Positions 60,222 through 64,000 of a stretch of DNA of 64,000 nucleotides are shown piece by piece. This DNA is from an archaeon (lineage in GTDB: Archaea > Nanobdellota > Nanobdellia > Pacearchaeales > GW2011-AR1): positions 1 through 64,000 of the forward strand of contig JABHZE010000006.1 in assembly GCA_018653485.1 (NCBI GenBank), written 5' to 3'. The notes under the pieces are model-generated. The model did not search any database, had not been told where the DNA came from, and saw nothing but the letters and a program-made list of their open reading frames with translations. A program made the position numbers and the translations under genes. Within the stretch, counting starts at the first letter, position 1. Every line of letters begins with the position of its first letter.

Positions 60222-60898
60222 ATCTTTGAATCAATAATCTCTTTGAAGTTTTTACTCTGATTTTTGAGAACTTCACTTAATTCTTCTTCACTTGCATTAA
60301 TTATATTATTAATTGTCTTGAATTTTTTTAAAAGGAGTTCTGCTTTTTTAGGGCCTATGTTTGGGAAAGATTCTATTATGTATTGTTTTTGTTCTTTGAT
60401 TGTTTTAGGAATTCTTGAATGAAATGAGATTGGGGTTTTGGGTTTAAGTTGCTGTTTTGCGAGGGTGATGAGATATTGTGCTGTATCTTCATAATCTTGT
60501 GTTTGGATAATTGGTATTTGATGATTGTTTATTATTGAGATTATGAACCCTCTAATTGAATTTGAGTTTAGGTTTGTTTCATTGTTGAGAAGATCTAAAT
60601 CTCCTTCGATGATTAGTAATTTTTCTTTATATTTTTGCATTTGTTTTAATTGTTGGAAAAGTCTTCTGTTAATCATTGATGAGATGAAATCACTTGTTGT
60701 TTTTCTTTCAATTGCTGTGTTTCCTATTAGATAGTCTGCAATTTTTAATGGTTTAATTTGAAGGTTGATTTGTTTTGAGGATTGGAGTTCTGAAAGGACT
60801 AGGGAATTTTTTTCATGGATGTCTGCGACTATTGTTGGGATTTGTTTTGGTTTAGTTTTTGATTTTCTTTTTTTGGAGAAGATGTTGTAGATTGGCAT
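60218..60898 (-). CDS. XPF/ERCC4-type nuclease with HhH domain (nuclease half of Hef)
   Basis: 226 residues. The ERCC4 nuclease core (about 20-150) has DYLIGNTAIERKTTSDFISS and RRLFQQL, with the ERK catalytic motif. A helix-hairpin-helix pair follows (FPNIGPKKAELLLKKFKTI, about 176-195). In euryarchaeal Hef these domains are fused C-terminal to a DEAH helicase; here the helicase is a separate gene at 61520-63085 on the same strand, with a toxin-antitoxin pair between. XPF family enzymes dimerise and cut branched or forked DNA in replication restart and repair. The ATG is leaderless, with TTTTAATAAA on the minus strand about 26 bases upstream. Confidence 0.92.
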   Translation of the reverse strand: MPIYNIFSKKRKSKTKPKQIPTIVADIHEKNSLVLSELQSSKQINLQIKPLKIADYLIGNTAIERKTTSDFISSMINRRLFQQLKQMQKYKEKLLIIEGDLDLLNNETNLNSNSIRGFIISIINNHQIPIIQTQDYEDTAQYLITLAKQQLKPKTPISFHSRIPKTIKEQKQYIIESFPNIGPKKAELLLKKFKTINNIINASEEELSEVLKNQSKNFKEIIDSKI

Positions 60899-60945
60899 TT
60901 TAATGATTAGATAAAGGGTTTATTAAAATTTACCAAAAAGCTTAA

Positions 60946-60970
60946 ATATCTATAGATATCTATAGGTATC
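60946..60970 (+). promoter_or_regulatory. Operator of the toxin-antitoxin pair
   Basis: ATATCTATAGATAT (60946-60959) is a perfect palindrome. It overlaps the near-palindrome GATATCTATAGGTATC (60955-60970), giving TATC-TATAG units every 10 bp, one helical turn. The array lies between the TATA-like CTTAAATAT (60941-60949) and the ATG at 60971. This is the expected site for cooperative binding by a ribbon-helix-helix antitoxin. Confidence 0.72.
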
Positions 60971-61234
60971 ATGGAAGTAAGACAAATTAATCTTAAATTA
61001 CCTGAGAATTTAGTTGAAGCTGCTGAAAGTTATGTTAAGAATTTTGGTTTTAGAAATATTCAAGAATTAGCTGCAGAAAGTATAAGGGAAAAAGTTTTTG
61101 AAAAAAATCAATTTGATGAAAATTTTAGTGATGATGAAATAAGATTAATAGATAATTTAATTGAGAAAACTATGGAAAAAAAGGATTTTGGAACTGAGGA
61201 GGAGCTTAGAAAGATATTAAAAAATGAAGTATAA
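60971..61234 (+). CDS. Ribbon-helix-helix antitoxin
   Basis: 87 residues. The N-terminus MEVRQINLKLPENLVEAAES is the beta strand and first helix of an RHH fold, completed by the second helix ELAAESIREKV. The C-terminal half is acidic, as in antitoxin tails that wrap a RelE-type toxin. The gene overlaps the toxin gene by 11 bases, typical of a coupled pair. Expression is probably autorepressed at the repeats just upstream. The ATG is leaderless. Confidence 0.85.
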   Translation: MEVRQINLKLPENLVEAAESYVKNFGFRNIQELAAESIREKVFEKNQFDENFSDDEIRLIDNLIEKTMEKKDFGTEEELRKILKNEV

Positions 61235-61514
61235 TATAATCCCCTCAAATCAATTTTTAAAACAACTTAAATCTATAAATCCAAGGAATCGAAAAATTAT
61301 TGAAAATAAAATTGATTTAATTAAACAAAATCCTTATAGATATAAAAAAATTCATTCTAAGAAATTTTCTAGAGTTTTTAGAATAAGATTTAATATTTTG
61401 GGTAGTGAGACTCGATTAATTTATGTTCTTATTGAACCGAATATAATTTTAGTTTGTTTATTAGATAGAAAAAAGGATTATAAAGATTTAGAAAAATATC
61501 TTTCTAAAATTTGA
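61224..61514 (+). CDS. RelE/ParE-family toxin
   Basis: 96 residues, basic. The pattern QFLKQLKSINPRNRKIIENKIDLI, then NPYRYKKIH, then SRVFRIRFNILGSETRLIYVLI and CLLDRKKDY fits the RelE/YoeB fold, whose members cleave ribosome-bound mRNA (ParE relatives inhibit gyrase). The Arg/Lys-rich strand RVFRIRF is at the place of catalytic basic residues. It overlaps the antitoxin gene and ends five bases before the convergent stop of the helicase gene. Archaeal TA pairs of this class are common; activity here is inferred. Confidence 0.85.
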   Translation: MKYNIIPSNQFLKQLKSINPRNRKIIENKIDLIKQNPYRYKKIHSKKFSRVFRIRFNILGSETRLIYVLIEPNIILVCLLDRKKDYKDLEKYLSKI

Positions 61515-61519
61515 TTTTT

Positions 61520-63085
61520 TTAAAACAATGTTTTTTGAGGGCTTTTTTTAGGTTTCATTGATTTACCTTCATCTAAATCTTTTTTTATTGATTCTATTGC
61601 TTTATGCATTCGTTTTTCTTTGCTAATTGAAGTGTAATAGAATATTTCATCTAATGTATCTGTTGTTATTAATATTATTAATTTTCCCTTCATTAATCTT
61701 GCGGTTCTTCCTGCTCTTTGTATTCTTCTAATTGCGCTTGGAATAGGTTCATAGAATATTACTGAATTTACTTCTGGAATATCTAATCCTTCTTCTGCAA
61801 TAGAGGTTGCTACAATTATATTTATTTCTCCTTCTCTAAATTCATTCATGATTTGTTGTTGCTCTTTTTGAGATAATCCTGTTCCTTGTTTTTTTGCTTG
61901 TCCAACAAAACTCTTTGCATTTATCCCTTGAATTTTATTTAGCTCTTGAATTATTTTGGTAACAGTATCTCTGTATTGGGTAAAAACAATTGTTTTATTT
62001 TTTGGATTTTCTTTAATTGAATCTTGAATTAATGAAATTAGTTCAAAAATTTTGGGATGTTCAAGATTTTTTGCAATCAGTTCATTTAATTTTATATATG
62101 CTAAATTAAAGTCTGGATCTTTTATAATTCTTTGAACTGCTTTTGATTTATTTTGTTTTGCTTGTTCAAAAATGCTCTTAACATATTGTTGAGAGGAATA
62201 GAGTGTTTGAGTTTCTAATAATTCTATTAAATGAGATATTTTAATTGCTTGGGCACATACACTTACTCCTATTAGAAATTGAAAACTTTTATTTCCAGAA
62301 TTTATTGTGCTCATAAGTCTTCCTTGTAATTTTATGATGTTTGTTTTTGTTGGAGGTTCAAGTAATAATCTTCTATTTTGAAGTTCTTGAATTTTTCTTT
62401 CATAAATTTTTTTAATTAGTGTGGTTATTTCTTTAATTTCTTTTGGAAATTCTAATCTAATTGGTTGGAATTCTAATTCTTGTAAATATTCTTTTACATC
62501 TTCACTTTCCCTTGTTCTTAATTCTATTGTTTCAATCTTAAGTGTTTCTGCTATCTGCCTTATTGTTTCTTTATCTGTTCCTGGTGAGGCTGTTAAACCT
62601 AAAATTTGAGGGATTTTAGATTGTTTGTGGTATTCATTTGCAATATGGGTATAGGCATAATTTTTAAGGCATCTATGACATTCATCTTCTATTAAAAGAG
62701 AAACATCTTCTAAGGAATAAAGATTATTTTTTATATCATTTCCAATGCATTGAGGTGTTGAAAAAACAATATCTGCTTTTTCCCATAATTTTTTTCTTTC
62801 ATTGGCTTGTATTTTTCCTGTAAACAATGTAAGTTCTGCAAATAATTCTGGAAGGTGTTTTTGAAAATAAGCTAAGTGTTGTTCTGCTAAAGGACGGGTG
62901 GGAGCAAGGAAAAGGGTTTTAGTGCCTGGATGTTTTTTTTGTCTATGAATTGTAAGCATTAATGCTATTAGTGTTTTTCCAACTCCTGTTGGGATTATGA
63001 CTAAGCAATTTTTATCTTTACAATTATCATAAATATCTTGTTGATATTTTCTCGGAGTTATTGTTGTAAGGGTTTTTTCTGGCAT
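61520..63085 (-). CDS. Hef-type SF2 DNA helicase (helicase half)
   Basis: 521 residues. Motif I PTGVGKT, Ia APTRPLAEQH, motif II DECH (LIEDECHRCLKNYAYTHIA), motif III TASPG, the Hef/FANCM insertion domain with repeated Lys/Glu helices, motif V ATSIAEEGLDIPEV and motif VI QRAGRTAR are all present. Motif II reads DECH rather than the usual DEAH of Hef. The C-terminus ends PQKTLF, a truncated PCNA-interacting-like motif. Hef and FANCM helicases remodel stalled forks and Holliday junctions. Length equals the helicase part of Hef, and the nuclease half is the next gene on the strand, beyond the toxin-antitoxin pair. Confidence 0.93.
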   Translation of the reverse strand: MPEKTLTTITPRKYQQDIYDNCKDKNCLVIIPTGVGKTLIALMLTIHRQKKHPGTKTLFLAPTRPLAEQHLAYFQKHLPELFAELTLFTGKIQANERKKLWEKADIVFSTPQCIGNDIKNNLYSLEDVSLLIEDECHRCLKNYAYTHIANEYHKQSKIPQILGLTASPGTDKETIRQIAETLKIETIELRTRESEDVKEYLQELEFQPIRLEFPKEIKEITTLIKKIYERKIQELQNRRLLLEPPTKTNIIKLQGRLMSTINSGNKSFQFLIGVSVCAQAIKISHLIELLETQTLYSSQQYVKSIFEQAKQNKSKAVQRIIKDPDFNLAYIKLNELIAKNLEHPKIFELISLIQDSIKENPKNKTIVFTQYRDTVTKIIQELNKIQGINAKSFVGQAKKQGTGLSQKEQQQIMNEFREGEINIIVATSIAEEGLDIPEVNSVIFYEPIPSAIRRIQRAGRTARLMKGKLIILITTDTLDEIFYYTSISKEKRMHKAIESIKKDLDEGKSMKPKKSPQKTLF

Positions 63086-63161
63086 GGTAGGTATTTAATT
63101 TATTTTAAATTAATATGATTTTTGCATTATTAAAAATAATGTTATATTAAAGGGGAATTTG

Positions 63162-63187
63162 CTTTATCTTTTAGATAAAGTTTTTTT
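63162..63187 (+). terminator. Hairpin with T-run between the PRC-barrel and helicase genes
   Basis: CTTTATC (63162-63168) and GATAAAG (63174-63180) form a 7-bp stem with a 5-nt loop, then seven T on the plus strand. Both neighbouring genes run on the minus strand, where the hairpin lies 62 bases after the PRC-barrel stop but without a T-run. It may stop antisense transcription or mark the mRNA 3' end. Confidence 0.4.
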
Positions 63188-63241
63188 GATTTAATTATTC
63201 TTGGAAATAAGATATATTCCCATTATAGGTAAAAACTAGAA

Positions 63242-63553
63242 TTACATTATTGGTTCTACTGGTGCTTCATCTGATAAATCCATTGTTTGTTCAACAATTT
63301 CATCACCTTCTTCTAAAGGTAGACTTGCTCTACTTATGATTAAAACATCACCTACAGCTTTAACAAATTGATGGGGAATTATAACTCCTCTTGCACCACC
63401 TAAGAAACTTCCCATAGAACTTGCAATCTTTATTCTCCAACTATCTACCTTATTTTCAGCTAGATTAGATTCTTCAACTTCTCCAAAGAAATCTCCTGTA
63501 TCAGTATAAACTTTCTTGTTAATTACCTCTGTTATTTTTTTTATCTTTAACAT
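63242..63553 (-). CDS. PRC-barrel domain protein
   Basis: 103 residues. The N-terminal part IKKITEVINKKVYTDTGDFFGEVEE and the later GGARGVIIPHQFVKAVGDVLII match the PRC-barrel fold of archaeal small proteins. The acidic tail ends EAPVEPIM. PRC-barrel proteins occur in RNA-processing factors (RimM) and in archaeal cell-division partners such as CdpB. Stand-alone archaeal members near the cell-division machinery have been proposed as its adaptors, but no division gene is nearby here. No membrane segment. Confidence 0.88.
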   Translation of the reverse strand: MLKIKKITEVINKKVYTDTGDFFGEVEESNLAENKVDSWRIKIASSMGSFLGGARGVIIPHQFVKAVGDVLIISRASLPLEEGDEIVEQTMDLSDEAPVEPIM

Positions 63554-63610
63554 ATGTTAAAAGGTGGAATTTACTTTAAATACTTTTCTGTGATTTAAAG
63601 GGATGCATTA

Positions 63611-63620
63611 AATTTATATA
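63611..63620 (+). promoter_or_regulatory. TATA box of the last gene
   Basis: AATTTATATA is centred about 26 bases before the ATG at 63642, consistent with a leaderless transcript. The divergent PRC-barrel gene begins at 63553. Confidence 0.6.
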
Positions 63621-63641
63621 AATAAGGAACATTATAATCGC

Positions 63642-64000
63642 ATGTTTGATAAAAAAGAGATTGCATGGATAATAATAGCATTGATACTCTTTGAGTTTAT
63701 AATTTTGTTTCCTGATGCAGGATTGCCTTCTATCTTGCTTATTTTGGTTCCTTTGATAATTTTGCCTATAAATCTTATTTCTAAGAAAATAGCTTCTAAA
63801 TATTTTGATATTTCAATTGAGTATAAAATTTGGCATTTTCAGAGATTTTGGTTTACTGAAAAAGCTAAGTTTAAGAAACCTTTTCCAATTGGAGTTTTAT
63901 TACCCTTTTTAGTTGCATTTGTTTCACTAGGTTTTCTTCGCCCATTAACCTTAATTCAATTTGATTATAAGAATAATCCTGTGACCAGGGTTTTGAAGAG
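63642..64000 (+). CDS. Multi-pass membrane protein, 3' end outside window
   Basis: An ATG at 63642 opens a frame that runs off the window (119 codons visible). It starts MFDKKEIAWIIIALILFEF and shows hydrophobic segments at about 7-25, 29-47 and 83-102, with a basic loop between (HFQRFWFTEKAKFKKPFPIG). The pattern suggests a polytopic membrane protein. An archaeal M50-like or related integral membrane protein is possible, but no catalytic motif is in the visible part. Function cannot be assigned. Confidence 0.7.
   Translation, partial: MFDKKEIAWIIIALILFEFIILFPDAGLPSILLILVPLIILPINLISKKIASKYFDISIEYKIWHFQRFWFTEKAKFKKPFPIGVLLPFLVAFVSLGFLRPLTLIQFDYKNNPVTRVLK

Noticed and set aside
1-64000. tRNA, rRNA or C/D-box RNA genes
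   Set aside because: No GC-rich islands, cloverleaf-like blocks or paired C and D boxes were recognised by reading; a covariance search would be decisive.

Overview
The window is low-GC archaeal DNA, probably from a small-genome DPANN archaeon of the Woesearchaeota/Pacearchaeota kind (inferred). The archaeal signs are: TATA boxes about 25 bases upstream of leaderless ATG codons, beside Shine-Dalgarno-led operon genes; a diphthine-ammonia ligase; Hef-type helicase and XPF-type nuclease genes; a PRC-barrel protein; a class III pilin-like signal; and enormous surface proteins packed with N-glycosylation sequons. No rRNA, tRNA, CRISPR array or insertion sequence was seen, and no gene-free stretch exceeds 300 bases.

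Layout. 1-14.9 kb: the 3' part of a giant surface protein whose cytoplasmic end is a HerA/FtsK-type ATPase, a coiled-coil protein with a very basic tail, and two minus-strand exported or anchored proteins. 14.9-16.6 kb: small zinc-ribbon and membrane proteins and an OBG/DRG-like TGS GTPase. 16.9-26.8 kb: a 2064-residue surface protein followed at once by a MoxR ATPase, a DUF58 protein and a BatA-like vWA protein, with a convergent accessory membrane protein. 27-35.7 kb: a pilin-like LamG protein, a 1584-residue beta-helix/GLUG surface protein ending in two helix-turn-helix repeats, and three small exported or anchored proteins. 35.9-39.3 kb: housekeeping genes (rhodanese, diphthine-ammonia ligase, M16 peptidase, DUF378 protein, ureohydrolase). 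39.6-59.4 kb: a 5474-residue surface protein with LamG, Ig-like, DNRLRE, beta-propeller and metallophosphoesterase domains, then a protein holding its stalk module alone, then a long coiled-coil protein. 59.4-64 kb: small unknown genes, a split Hef pair with a RelE-type toxin-antitoxin pair between the halves, a PRC-barrel protein and a truncated membrane gene.

How the genes may work together. Three proteins share one membrane-proximal stalk module but carry different cytoplasmic ends (ATPase, short tail, coiled coil). Two giants share an N-terminal cytoplasmic tag and, at the same distance from the ATG, related promoter motifs. Lysine-rich coiled-coil proteins accompany two of the giants, and a MoxR/DUF58/vWA assembly cassette accompanies the third. 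The most interesting reading is a cell-surface machine in which very large glycosylated ectodomains, perhaps for host or partner attachment, are coupled to cytoplasmic motors and scaffolds. That is inference; the domains and motifs are visible in the sequence.
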